Shown: positions 1 to 7,556 of the stretch, piece by piece
How the letters are laid out: every line of letters starts with the position of its first letter
Position numbering within the stretch: the stretch's first letter is position 1
Source: Pantoea sp. 1.19
GTDB taxonomy: Bacteria > Pseudomonadota > Gammaproteobacteria > Enterobacterales > Enterobacteriaceae
DNA: 64,000 bases
Direction of reading: 5' to 3'
Assembly (NCBI RefSeq): GCF_001922585.1
Contig: NZ_MRBS01000001.1
Coordinates: 756,594-820,593, forward strand
Notes under the pieces: generated by a model
Told to the model about the DNA's origin: nothing
What the model saw: the letters and a program-made list of their open reading frames with translations, nothing else
Database searches by the model: none
Program-made: the position numbers and the translations under genes

Positions 1-359
1 AGGCAGTGCCAGCGCCAGGGAAAGGGTTGGGCAAAGGCCGGATGCTGCTGCCAGAGCGGGTGTGCGGGAGGGTGGTGCAGCGGCGTCACGGGGGTAGCGC
101 AGTCAAGCAGGTAATTGGCCAGTACGCGGCAGAGCGCATCAGCGTCGCGCCCCTCGATGGCCAACTGGCAGAAGTCGTGTGGCTGGCAGCCAAGAGTGAG
201 GCACGCCAGCGTATGGCTTAGCGGTGCCTGCTGGTTACGCGTGAAATTAATCAGTATCACCAGCGATTGGAACCAGCCGGTCAGCTGAGCCATCTGCTGC
301 AGACGCCAGCCGTCCAGCCCGGCGGGCGCAATCACAAAACTGAGGCGGCTGACGATCAT
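1..359 (-). CDS. HPr-like domain of a PTS multiphosphoryl transfer protein (FryA/FrwA-like), partial
   Basis: The reading frame starts at the ATG at 359-357 and runs off the left edge; about 119 residues are visible. Residues 1-70 align by eye with the N-terminal HPr-like domain of E. coli FryA/FrwA, including the shared LIN..RN and CQL-x-I-x-G-x-D patterns. In this family the domain passes phosphate from PEP to sugar-specific EII components. The phosphorylatable His of the GLHARPA motif is replaced by Asp16 and the next residues (Gly-Trp-Arg) do not match, so this domain probably cannot be phosphorylated on His. The ATG overlaps the EIIB stop codon (ATGA), which predicts translational coupling. 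The EI and EIIA parts expected of such proteins would lie outside the window. Assignment to the FryA type is inference. Confidence 0.6.
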   Translation of the reverse strand, partial: MIVSRLSFVIAPAGLDGWRLQQMAQLTGWFQSLVILINFTRNQQAPLSHTLACLTLGCQPHDFCQLAIEGRDADALCRVLANYLLDCATPVTPLHHPPAHPLWQQHPAFAQPFPWRWHC

Positions 360-670
360 CGGTGCGCCAGCAGGCGATCGAAGACGTGGGCCACGTTGGT
401 GAGCACCTGCTCAATCGACACCCGCAGCGTATCGCAACCGCTGAAGCGGTCAGGCGCGTCGATGGCGATATCCGAGGCGATCAGACGCCGATCGGCGTGG
501 ATGATTTCGCTGGCGCTGAGCGCAGACTCTACGCCCATTGCGCCCTGAGTCTCCACCTGAATCCTCAGGCCGCGCCGCTGCGCTTCGCGCTGCAGCAGCT
601 CGGCGGCCATATAGGTGTGGGCAATACCGGTTGGACAGGCGGTAACCGCGACGATTTTCATGCCAGTCAT
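356..670 (-). CDS. PTS fructose-type EIIB component
   Basis: A 104-residue protein with the fructose-family EIIB signature MKIVAVTACPTGIAHTYMAA at its start; Cys12 is the phosphocysteine that receives phosphate from EIIA and passes it to the incoming sugar at the membrane EIIC. Length matches stand-alone EIIB proteins such as FrwB and FryB. A GAGAGGAA Shine-Dalgarno sequence precedes the ATG at 670; the internal ATG at 661 is an alternative and gives the usual MKIVAV start. It appears to be the first gene of a leftward operon, since the next 200 bases upstream hold no gene on this strand. The sugar cannot be deduced. Confidence 0.85.
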   Translation of the reverse strand: MTGMKIVAVTACPTGIAHTYMAAELLQREAQRRGLRIQVETQGAMGVESALSASEIIHADRRLIASDIAIDAPDRFSGCDTLRVSIEQVLTNVAHVFDRLLAHR

Positions 671-871
671 TTCCTCTCAGGCGCAGATGCGTCAGCTTAG
701 CACCCGCGCGGCGGGCAACAAAGCGCCGTTCGCCACCAGCGCCTGCGGCGTCACGGAAAAGGCAATACGGCGTTGAAGAGCGGCGGCCACCGGTAAAAAA
801 AGTGCCGTCGGGCGAGGTGTTGCCGCACGCGCTCTGAGGTAAGATAGCACCATCACCCGAAGGAGATCAGA

Positions 872-1219
872 ATGAAAAACGTCATTTTTGGCATGCTGGC
901 AAAAATTTCAAAGATGGACGCCGAGGCGAAGCAGCTCACCGCGCAGGTTGAGGCGCAGGCCCTGCTGCTGAGCGCGCTGGTGCTCACCGTTAGCCATAAA
1001 GGCGGCGTGGAGCAGATGGTCGAAAGCGTGAATAAAGCCATCAATTCTGTTCTGGCGTCGTCGGACGATATTGTCAAGTCGGACGCGGAACTCCTGCTGG
1101 GCGAGTTTCATGAGCTGCTCAGCGTCACCCGGCTGATCGAACAGGCCGACAGCGAGCTTGATCAGGAGGCGCTGACCAGCCTGAGTGACGAAACGACCCC
1201 ACCAACATTGCCGGAATAA
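872..1219 (+). CDS. iraP: IraP-like anti-adaptor protein (RpoS stabilisation)
   Basis: A 115-residue protein whose first ~45 residues match E. coli IraP: MKN-x-I at the start, then a Lys/Glu-rich helix ending in AQVEA and a hydrophobic stretch (LLLSALVLTV). IraP blocks the adaptor RssB so that sigma-S escapes ClpXP, mainly on phosphate or magnesium starvation. The protein is about 30 residues longer than the E. coli one; the extra Asp/Glu-rich tail looks unstructured. An AAGGAG site lies eight bases before the ATG, and an intrinsic terminator follows closely, so this is a single-gene unit. The function is inferred from an N-terminal match seen by eye only. Confidence 0.65.
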   Translation: MKNVIFGMLAKISKMDAEAKQLTAQVEAQALLLSALVLTVSHKGGVEQMVESVNKAINSVLASSDDIVKSDAELLLGEFHELLSVTRLIEQADSELDQEALTSLSDETTPPTLPE

Positions 1220-1248
1220 ACTGGCGATATCAAACCTTCCTGTTCTTA

Positions 1249-1277
1249 AAACGCGCCATCGCTGGCGCGTTTTTTTG
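1249..1277 (+). terminator. Intrinsic terminator after the iraP-like gene
   Basis: An AACGCGCC / GGCGCGTT stem with a short ATCGCT loop is followed by a run of T. It lies 30 bases past the stop codon. Confidence 0.85.
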
Positions 1278-1450
1278 TGGAAAAGGCGCAGTGGCGCGGC
1301 CTTAATCCTTAACAACGGTAAGTTGTTTAATTTAATATTCCGGCAGATGAGATGCGCAGACAGGCGATAATTTTAACTGCATGATTTGCATCATTTTTAT
1401 ATTTTATTGTTTTTTATTTATTTTTCTTCTCAGGCTGGTAATGGGCTATC

Positions 1451-1499
1451 GATCGTTTAAAACGATCAATTGGCCGATAACGATCTGTTAAAACGATTG
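1451..1499. promoter_or_regulatory. Two tandem palindromic operator-like sites, 30 bp apart
   Basis: A perfect palindrome GATCGTTT-A-AAACGATC occupies 1451-1467. A second, imperfect copy (CGATCTGTTAAAACGATTG) occupies 1481-1499. Their AAAACGAT blocks are exactly 30 bp apart, about three helical turns, so a dimeric regulator could bind both on one face. They lie in an AT-rich stretch 50-100 bases before the gene at 1551. The motif does not match CRP, FNR, Fur, PurR or Cra consensus sequences, and the regulator is unknown. Confidence 0.55.
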
Positions 1500-1550
1500 T
1501 CTTTCCTTTTTCCGACGTGATTACATTCCCCCTTCCAGGGAGGAGGCGTG

Positions 1551-1883
1551 ATGAAAATAAGTTTTAATGCCATGGTATTTATGATTGTGTTAGTGGGGCT
1601 GCTGGTGCTCACGGTGATTACCCTGAGCCGCCTGCTGGCGGGCGAAGCGAGCAGCGTGCGATCGCTTCCGCGAACCGTACCGGACAGCGGCGAGCGGCTG
1701 GCGCTGCGCTTCGTCTGCCAGCCCGGCGGTGAGACGGTCAGTCAGCGTGACCTGCTACGCTATCTGAGTCGCCCCGGGGAAGTGCAGTGCGTTACCCGGG
1801 GGGGAGACAACCGCTGGCAGGTCACCCGCACCCGCCCACAGCGACTCGCTGAACTGCGCGGCGAAGACATGCCAAAATCCTAA
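1551..1883 (+). CDS. Small single-pass membrane protein, unknown function
   Basis: A 110-residue protein not recognised as any family. Residues about 7-30 form one strongly hydrophobic segment (MVFMIVLVGLLVLTVITL), followed by a basic, soluble domain of about 80 residues with two Cys and several Arg-rich stretches. The AGGGAGGAGG Shine-Dalgarno region supports the ATG at 1551; a GTG directly before it is too close. The segment is flanked by Arg on its C-terminal side, so orientation is uncertain. The palindrome pair upstream suggests dedicated regulation. No terminator is obvious before hiuH. Confidence 0.6.
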   Translation: MKISFNAMVFMIVLVGLLVLTVITLSRLLAGEASSVRSLPRTVPDSGERLALRFVCQPGGETVSQRDLLRYLSRPGEVQCVTRGGDNRWQVTRTRPQRLAELRGEDMPKS

Positions 1884-1961
1884 CATTTTCGTGATACCTG
1901 AGCGGTGTGGCATTCCTGTGCTACTGTTAGCCATATTGTTAGCAATCCAGGAGACATCACA

Positions 1962-2366
1962 ATGAAGCGTTTTATTCCCGTACTGTTGGCTGCCATGAGC
2001 GCCTCCGCCTGGGCGGCCGACAGCGGTAATCCGCTGAGCGTGCACGTTCTGAATCAGCAGACCGGTCTGCCCTCGCAGGGGGTGGTGGTCGATCTTGAAC
2101 AGCAGCAGGGTTCCGGCTGGGCCCGCCTGGCGGAAGGTAAAACTAACGCCGACGGTCGCATCGGTGCCCTCTGGCCGCAGGGAAAACCGATGACGAAGGG
2201 GATCTATAAAGTGACCTTCCATACCGGTGAGTACTTTAACGCCCAGCAGCAGGCGAGCTTCTTCCCGGAGGTACCGGTCATTTTTGAGGTCACCGACGTT
2301 AACCAGCACCTGCATATCCCGCTGCTGCTCAGCCAGTACGGCTATGCCACTTATCGCGGCAGCTGA
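1962..2366 (+). CDS. hiuH: 5-hydroxyisourate hydrolase, exported transthyretin-like protein
   Basis: A 134-residue transthyretin-related protein. Residues 1-18 are a signal peptide ending in AWA, so the enzyme acts in the periplasm, as in enterobacterial YedX. It hydrolyses 5-hydroxyisourate, the unstable product of urate oxidation. Family landmarks are the LSVHVLNQQTG strand, the DGR-x-G segment and the C-terminal YRGS tetrapeptide that ends all members. A CCAGGAGA ribosome site precedes the ATG. No other urate-pathway gene is adjacent, although a guanine-deaminase-like gene lies 12 kb away. A terminator follows. Confidence 0.93.
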   Translation: MKRFIPVLLAAMSASAWAADSGNPLSVHVLNQQTGLPSQGVVVDLEQQQGSGWARLAEGKTNADGRIGALWPQGKPMTKGIYKVTFHTGEYFNAQQQASFFPEVPVIFEVTDVNQHLHIPLLLSQYGYATYRGS

Positions 2367-2392
2367 TTTTCCAGCCGGCGCTTAGTGGATAG

Positions 2393-2419
2393 CGGGCGCG
2401 TGAATCACGCGCCCGTTTT
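2393..2419 (+). terminator. Terminator after hiuH
   Basis: CGGGCGCG / CGCGCCCG 8-bp perfect stem with TGAATCA loop, then TTTT. Confidence 0.8.
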
Positions 2420-2624
2420 GCGTTTCCGCGCCGCTTACCGGACGGCGGGTTGCTCCGTACTGGAGCGTCGGTAATGCCGGCCGGCAGCGCAATTTCGCGC
2501 CCGGGCAGCGGCGGCACCGCACCCGACTGGCCGATCTGGTCGCACGCGGGCCGGCAGTTTCGCTCGTCGGCTTCGGGGGCGGCACGCCGTCGGGCGGGGA
2601 GGCGACACCGCCCGGAATCGGGGT
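2420..2624. other. GC-rich intergenic stretch, no supported gene
   Basis: About 200 bases of very GC-rich sequence between the hiuH terminator and the convergent lipoprotein gene. Short open frames exist on the minus strand, but none has a ribosome site or family resemblance. Confidence 0.5.
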
Positions 2625-2969
2625 CTATGGCGAGGGGCAGACCCAGGTTATCATGCGGTCTTCGCGGGCGCTGGCGAGGCGAAACTGGGTGTCAGAGAGA
2701 CGCTGGGCGAGATAGCCCTCGCGGGTCACGCTGGCGGGAAGATACAGTAGCCGGTTGGCCGAATGCAGCGGACCGCTCTCCAGCGTGAGACCGTCGCCGC
2801 GGACGGTAAAGTGATCCACGCGATCGACGATGTGCACCGCAGAGATGCCGACGGTCTGGCCGGCCAGCGTGCTGACCTCGCCGCGGCACAGCTTGCCCTG
2901 ATAAGGCGACTGGCAGCCGATCAACAGCAGGCCTGGCAACAGAAGCAGGGCAGAGCAGGAACGCGTCAT
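2625..2969 (-). CDS. Small predicted lipoprotein, unknown function
   Basis: A 114-residue protein starting MTRSCSALLLL. The LLIGC lipobox puts a lipidated Cys near residue 19, so it should be anchored to the inner or outer membrane facing the periplasm. The mature part has three more Cys, one in a KLCRG motif and one near the C-terminus (WVC), plus a predicted beta-rich body. No family is recognised. The ATG at 2969 gives a standard short lipoprotein signal; an in-frame TTG lies six bases earlier. Ser at +2 after the lipobox (C-Q-S) argues against inner-membrane retention by the Asp+2 rule. Confidence 0.65.
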   Translation of the reverse strand: MTRSCSALLLLPGLLLIGCQSPYQGKLCRGEVSTLAGQTVGISAVHIVDRVDHFTVRGDGLTLESGPLHSANRLLYLPASVTREGYLAQRLSDTQFRLASAREDRMITWVCPSP

Positions 2970-3205
2970 TGGCAAACTCGCAGTGAGGGAACAGGCAAGG
3001 TGTTATCACTGTAGACCCGGACGACCAATTTGTCCGCCCGGGACGGCGTGATGCGGCATGTTTTTATTTTTATTTCAGCATATTATCTCACAAAATATCC
3101 AGATTACGATTATTCCTAATGATAGTGACGAATTCTCTACTATTATTACTGGTGTCGCGCCAAAAACGCGCTACATTTCACTATAAGATACAATAAGGAT
3201 GCAGC

Positions 3206-3469
3206 ATGAGTGATACTGAACTGAAAACGAAAGAAGATTATCTCCGTGATGTTGCCTCGCAGCTTAAAGAGATGCGTCACTATGCGGAAAATAATACCGA
3301 GACGCTGTCTGCACACTGGCTGGCCTTTGATGCCGGCGACTATAAAGACCAGCCGCTGGCGACGCGATTTAACGATCTGCTGAATTTGCAGGGCAAACTG
3401 CACAAAGAGATCGAGTCGGTCATTCAGGACATTGAGATCCAGATTAACCAGGCCGAACAGGACGCGTAA
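3206..3469 (+). CDS. Small acidic helical protein, unknown function
   Basis: An 87-residue acidic protein with no signal peptide or membrane segment; heptad-like spacing of Leu, Ile and Val suggests a mostly alpha-helical, perhaps coiled-coil, fold (LKEMRHYAENN and LHKEIESVIQDIEIQI). An ATAAGGA ribosome site precedes the ATG. The upstream 150 bases are AT-rich, which is typical of a regulated promoter. A terminator follows within 20 bases, so it is a single-gene unit. No function can be proposed. Confidence 0.7.
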   Translation: MSDTELKTKEDYLRDVASQLKEMRHYAENNTETLSAHWLAFDAGDYKDQPLATRFNDLLNLQGKLHKEIESVIQDIEIQINQAEQDA

Positions 3470-3488
3470 TATCACGCGTTGAGGAGAA

Positions 3489-3514
3489 ACGGGAGCCCAC
3501 GGGCTCCCGTTTTT
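3489..3514. terminator. Terminator between convergent small genes
   Basis: ACGGGAGCCC / GGGCTCCCGT perfect stem with a 2-base loop and a T run on the plus strand. It serves the gene ending at 3469 and may also affect the convergent gene ending at 3522. Confidence 0.85.
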
Positions 3515-3521
3515 CGTGGCT

Positions 3522-3692
3522 TCAGCGGTGCACTTCCCCACACAGCAGCACGACCTGCGGACGCACCTTGTGAATGCGGTCCGCCATTGCCTGGCAGGCG
3601 GCTTCGGTGGGATAGATCCGCTCCGATACCGGTAGCGCCTCACAGGCATCATGACCACAGGCGCTGACGAGCAGTACGAAACCAATCAACAT
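3522..3692 (-). CDS. Very small exported Cys-rich protein or lipoprotein
   Basis: A 56-codon gene supported by a strong AAGGAGAGA ribosome site before the ATG at 3692. Residues 1-12 are hydrophobic (LIGFVLLVSAC), ending in a possible lipobox V-S-A-C at Cys12; there is no N-terminal positive charge, so export is likely but not certain. The mature part has Cys17, Cys33 and Cys51, suggesting a disulfide-stabilised periplasmic mini-protein. It lies between the convergent helical protein and ldcA. No family is recognised. Confidence 0.6.
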   Translation of the reverse strand: MLIGFVLLVSACGHDACEALPVSERIYPTEAACQAMADRIHKVRPQVVLLCGEVHR

Positions 3693-3781
3693 ACGTCTCT
3701 CCTTGCGTCTTTTCAGTCATGATATTCAGTTTAGGTGTTTTTTCGCCGGACGACGAGTACCGCACGTGCCCGGCGGTCCTT

Positions 3782-4726
3782 TCAGCGTAACCAGGGGTAG
3801 CCAGACAGCGCCAGCTGCGCCTCGCCAGCGCTGACCCACAGCGCGGCCTGCGCGCCCAGCGGCAGGGTGACCGTATCGGCCTCGTGACCAAATGCCAGAC
3901 CGGGCACCACCGGTACGCCGCTGCGCCGGCTGATGGTTTGCCAAACGTTATCCAGCGAATAGCCGTTATCGTAGGCCGTCAGCGCCCCGCCGCTGAAGCT
4001 GCCGGCAACGATTGCCCGCTGCTGCGAGAGTACGCCGGCGTCGAGCAGCTGCAGCAACATCCGCTCAACGCGGAACGGGTGCTCATTCACATCCTCGATA
4101 ACCAAAATGCCTGCGCTGACCGGCGGCAGCCAGCGGGTGCCGACCAGCGAAGCGATCATTGCCAGATTGCCCCCCCACAGCTGGCCTTCGACGCTCAGCG
4201 CATCGGCGGACGTTGTCCAGCGCAGCGTGGTTTCCGGTTGCGCGATCAGCTGCCAGAAATGCCGTTCGGTAAACGCCGAACGGACCTCGGCACCGAAATT
4301 ACCCGCCAGCATCGGGCCACTGAAGGTCACCAGCTGGCTGTGGCGCAGCAGCGCCAGCTGGACGGCGGTAAAATCGCTGTGGCCACAGAGAATGACCGGC
4401 CGGTGACGCAGCCGGGCGCGCAGCGCGGGATAGTCGATGTCCGCCAGCAGCCGGCTGGCGCCATAGCCGCCGCGCACCGCCAGCGCAATGTCCGGCAGCG
4501 GTCCGTGCGCCAGCCCGTTAAGATCCGCCAGCCGCTCTGCATCCTCGCCGGCAAAGCGCAGCCAGCGTCGCGCAACCACCTCGCGCTGTTCTATGCGGTG
4601 GCCAGCATCTTCCAGGCGAGCAATACCGCGCGCGGCGGCCTCGGCGTGCTGACACCAGCCGGAGGGGGCGATCAGCCGCAGCGTGCGCGGCGTCGGGGGA
4701 GATGCGTGGAGCGTGAGATCGGTCAT
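3782..4726 (-). CDS. ldcA: LD-carboxypeptidase A (murein tetrapeptide carboxypeptidase)
   Basis: A 314-residue cytoplasmic serine peptidase of the S66 family. It removes the terminal D-Ala from murein tetrapeptides during peptidoglycan recycling. The catalytic triad can be placed: Ser117 in CGHSDF, Glu211 in VIEDVNEHPFR and His281 in FGHEAD. E. coli LdcA has 304 residues. The ATG at 4726 has a GAGG ribosome site; a longer frame upstream lacks family similarity. It is divergent from emtA, as in E. coli, which puts two murein-turnover enzymes on a shared intergenic region. Confidence 0.95.
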   Translation of the reverse strand: MTDLTLHASPPTPRTLRLIAPSGWCQHAEAAARGIARLEDAGHRIEQREVVARRWLRFAGEDAERLADLNGLAHGPLPDIALAVRGGYGASRLLADIDYPALRARLRHRPVILCGHSDFTAVQLALLRHSQLVTFSGPMLAGNFGAEVRSAFTERHFWQLIAQPETTLRWTTSADALSVEGQLWGGNLAMIASLVGTRWLPPVSAGILVIEDVNEHPFRVERMLLQLLDAGVLSQQRAIVAGSFSGGALTAYDNGYSLDNVWQTISRRSGVPVVPGLAFGHEADTVTLPLGAQAALWVSAGEAQLALSGYPWLR

Positions 4727-4985
4727 AGCAAGCCTCGTGGTGGTAGCCCGTCGGGCCGCCATCGCCGCCGCTTGGCAACGGATTGGCGACGCCGGCGGCA
4801 AATATATCCGGTCGTGTCCGGCACTTTTTTCTTTTATGCGGTCAAATTTTGCTGATAATGACGAAAAGCAGCGGCGATGTCACGGGGTGAACCACCAGGC
4901 CCTTTTTCAGACAACCGGTAATGGCGGCGTGACGTCTCATCCCCTACGATGCCCGGGCAGGGCACTCCCCGAGGATAAGGATAAC

Positions 4986-5612
4986 GTGAAAAAACGATCG
5001 TTGATGGTATGTGCAGTACTGCTGGCTGGATGCGCCAGTGAGCCTCCCCCCCAAAAAGTGGTTGAGCGCAATACGCCATTAATCCAGGCACCCCCGAGCG
5101 AAATCCAGCAGGCCTGGTCGCTTTTCACCGAAACAGCGTCCCGTCAGTACGGGGTCGATGAAAAGCTGATCAATGCGATTATTACCGTTGAGTCCGGGGG
5201 CGATCCCCGCGCGGTGAGTAAATCGAACGCGGTGGGGCTGATGCAAATCAAAGCCGCCACCGCCGGACGGGAAGTGTACCGCGTGCAGGGACGGGGTGGG
5301 CAGCCCAGCAGCCACGAGCTGCGCGATCCGGCGCGAAATATCGATATTGGTACCGCCTATCTCCGCATACTGCAGGAGACGCAGCTGGCGGGGATCCGCG
5401 ATCCGCGCACGCTGCAGTATGCTACCATCGTCGCTTACGCCAACGGCGCCGGCGCGCTGCTTCGCACCTTCTCATCCAGTCGCGAGCGTGCCATTGCCAT
5501 GATCAATGCCATGTCGCCGGAGGATTTTTACCAGCATGTGCAGACCAAACATCCGGCGGCGCAGGCGCCCCGCTACCTGTGGAAGGTGACGACCGCTTAC
5601 CGTAACATCTGA
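4986..5612 (+). CDS. emtA: Membrane-bound endolytic murein transglycosylase EmtA
   Basis: A 208-residue lipoprotein of the SLT family that cleaves glycan strands from the inside, forming 1,6-anhydromuropeptides. The LLAGC lipobox puts the lipidated Cys at residue 16, anchoring it in the outer membrane. Catalytic Glu69 lies in the VESGGDP motif, followed by the GLMQIKA and AYANGAGALLRTFSS blocks shared with E. coli EmtA (203 residues). The start is a GTG at 4986 with AAGGA five bases before it; longer upstream frames would bury the signal peptide. Confidence 0.95.
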   Translation: MKKRSLMVCAVLLAGCASEPPPQKVVERNTPLIQAPPSEIQQAWSLFTETASRQYGVDEKLINAIITVESGGDPRAVSKSNAVGLMQIKAATAGREVYRVQGRGGQPSSHELRDPARNIDIGTAYLRILQETQLAGIRDPRTLQYATIVAYANGAGALLRTFSSSRERAIAMINAMSPEDFYQHVQTKHPAAQAPRYLWKVTTAYRNI

Positions 5613-5614
5613 CT

Positions 5615-6763
5615 TCACTGACGCCACGCTTGCGCCGTTCGCGGGGGCTGGGCGTTGGGCAGCTCCCCGCTATCGCCGCCGACCACGCTGAGCGGTGGAA
5701 AGGTTCCACCGGTAAACGTCACCTGGCGGGTGGGGAAGGCAAAGCGAATGTCATGCGCCTGCAGCTCGGCCATCAGCTGCAGGTTGATCTCTTGCTGAAT
5801 ATCCATGTAGCGGGTGTAATCCGCCACGGTGACAAACCACACCACTTCGAACGTCAGCTGGTTCTCCTCAAAAGCAAAAAAATGCGCGCGATCAAAGCGG
5901 GCGTCGGGTTGCCTCGTAATAATCTCTTTAATCATCCCACTTACCTTACGGACCGCCTCTGGCGGAGTGGCGTAGGCAATTCCAAAGCGAAACAGAATTC
6001 GACGCTCAGCCATACGCTTGTAATTGTGGATGGTTTGCTGCAGCAGCAGGGTATTGGAGCAGATCACCTGCTCCCCACTCAGGCTGCGCAGACGGGTGGT
6101 CTTCAGACCTATGTGCTCAATCGTGCCGGAGACATCACCAAAAACAATAAAGTCGCCCTGTTCAAACGGTTTATCGAAACCGATCGCCAGCGAAGCAAAC
6201 ACATCACTCAGCACGGTCTGTATTGCCAGCGCGATCGCAATACCCCCGACACCGAGACTGGCCACCAGTGCGGTAATGTTCACGCCCATATTGGAGAGAA
6301 TCGCCAGCGCCACCATCACCCAAATCACCAATCGCAGCATCAGGCCCAGAATCACCGTGGTGACCGGGTTGCGCGGCGAGTGAGTGGCGTTCAGCAGTCG
6401 GGTGAGCCAGATACGTACGGCGGCGTCGGCCCACAGCGCCAGCTGCAGCATCAGCACAATAAACCAGCCGTGCGCCACGATCGTCTGCCAGCGATCGGGC
6501 AGCGTCACCAGATTGAGGGCAATCATCAGCGACAGCAGCAGCAGGATAACGCGACGGGTACTGCGTAAGATTTCGCCGAACAGCGCCGAGGCCGTGCTGC
6601 GACGGGCGCGATCGGGGTGGGTGATGCGGCGCGAGGCGAAACCGATCGCCCCGCGCAGGATAGCGTATAGCGCCAGCGTGGCGCCCAGCACCAGCAGCAG
6701 GTGAAGCCAGAAGGTATGGCTAAGCAGGCGGGCAATCAGTGACGACGAGAGCCAGTTTTCCAT
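5615..6763 (-). CDS. MscS-family mechanosensitive channel-like protein
   Basis: A 382-residue membrane protein of the small-conductance mechanosensitive channel family. Four to five transmembrane segments occupy roughly residues 15-200. The pore helix region is Gly/Ala-rich (LGVGGIAIALAIQTVLSD), and the beta domain begins at GFDKPFEQGDFIVFGDVSGTIEHIG. An alpha/beta C-terminal domain follows, ending in a Pro/Gly-rich tail. Such channels release solutes on hypo-osmotic shock. A strong AGAGGA ribosome site precedes the ATG. The stop codon is only two bases from the end of convergent emtA. The specific subfamily (YnaI, YbdG or other) cannot be fixed by eye. Confidence 0.88.
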   Translation of the reverse strand: MENWLSSSLIARLLSHTFWLHLLLVLGATLALYAILRGAIGFASRRITHPDRARRSTASALFGEILRSTRRVILLLLSLMIALNLVTLPDRWQTIVAHGWFIVLMLQLALWADAAVRIWLTRLLNATHSPRNPVTTVILGLMLRLVIWVMVALAILSNMGVNITALVASLGVGGIAIALAIQTVLSDVFASLAIGFDKPFEQGDFIVFGDVSGTIEHIGLKTTRLRSLSGEQVICSNTLLLQQTIHNYKRMAERRILFRFGIAYATPPEAVRKVSGMIKEIITRQPDARFDRAHFFAFEENQLTFEVVWFVTVADYTRYMDIQQEINLQLMAELQAHDIRFAFPTRQVTFTGGTFPPLSVVGGDSGELPNAQPPRTAQAWRQ

Positions 6764-6947
6764 CGGGGAAATCCTCTTAGGTCAACGGGTAAGCAAAAAA
6801 ATGAACCTCAAGCCTGGCGCAGTTTGGCGCGGTGCGCCAGCCGGTGCGAATCAGACTCGTCTTACAACCACTGAAGATTGCGCTGAGTGTCGACAGCGGC
6901 AGAAGCTGCGACAGTGACGCGCTACAGCACAATGCAGAGACGAAAAA

Positions 6948-7556
6948 ATGAAAACAGTGATGATCATGGATGCGCAGCAGTTGGTGATTGTCGGATTACG
7001 TGCGCTGCTGGTGCCCGGCGGAACGCAGGTGCAGTCGGTGGAGAGCGTAAGCGAACTTTTCTTTCGGCTGCATCAACAGCTGCCGGACCTGCTTATCATT
7101 GAGCCGGTGGGGCAGCAGGAGGAGATTCCGGCGCTGCTGGTGCGCCTGCGCCGACTGTTTCCCGAGCTGCGCGTGGTGATCTTTTCTCAGTCAAACGGCG
7201 ACTTTTATCTCCGTCTGTCGCGCCGGCTGGGCGTCGGAGGCTATCTGAGCAAAATGCTGCAGCTGGACGAACTCTACCGAACGCTGGCGCGGATTGCCGG
7301 CGGCGACGGATTCCAGTGTCCGCGGCCTCCCAGTCAACACTATCCGCAGGATGCGGCCGGCCTGGCCAGGCTCTCGCGCCGCGAGCTGTATGTCCTGCGG
7401 CAGTTCGCCCGCGGTAAAGCCATCCAGCACATCGCCCAGGAGCTGGCTATCAGCAATAAGACCGTCAGCGGTTACAAAATGCGGCTGCTGGCCAAAATGT
7501 CCGTGTCGCGCACCGGGGAGCTTATCGCCATTGCGTGGCGCAACGGTGTCTACTGA
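6948..7556 (+). CDS. LuxR/FixJ-type regulator with degenerate receiver domain
   Basis: A 202-residue regulator. Residues 1-120 resemble a CheY-like receiver and residues about 140-200 are a LuxR-type helix-turn-helix (LSRRELYVLRQFARGKAIQHIA ... SNKTVSGYKMRLLAKM). The position equivalent to the phosphorylated Asp56 of RcsB is Glu52 (LLIIEP), and the acidic pair near the N-terminus is reduced to one Asp8. The receiver is therefore unlikely to be a normal phospho-switch, as in BglJ and RcsA, which act as partners of RcsB. It converges on ycgR with a 7-base overlap. The ribosome site is weak. The target genes are unknown. Confidence 0.8.
   Translation: MKTVMIMDAQQLVIVGLRALLVPGGTQVQSVESVSELFFRLHQQLPDLLIIEPVGQQEEIPALLVRLRRLFPELRVVIFSQSNGDFYLRLSRRLGVGGYLSKMLQLDELYRTLARIAGGDGFQCPRPPSQHYPQDAAGLARLSRRELYVLRQFARGKAIQHIAQELAISNKTVSGYKMRLLAKMSVSRTGELIAIAWRNGVY

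Noticed and set aside
3884..4855. 323-codon plus-strand frame antisense to ldcA
   Set aside because: ldcA has its full catalytic triad on the minus strand; the plus frame is a shadow.
5615..6763. Naming the MscS-type gene after a specific E. coli paralogue
   Set aside because: The conserved pore and beta domains are clear, but flanking segments do not allow a confident choice among YnaI, YbdG and others by eye.
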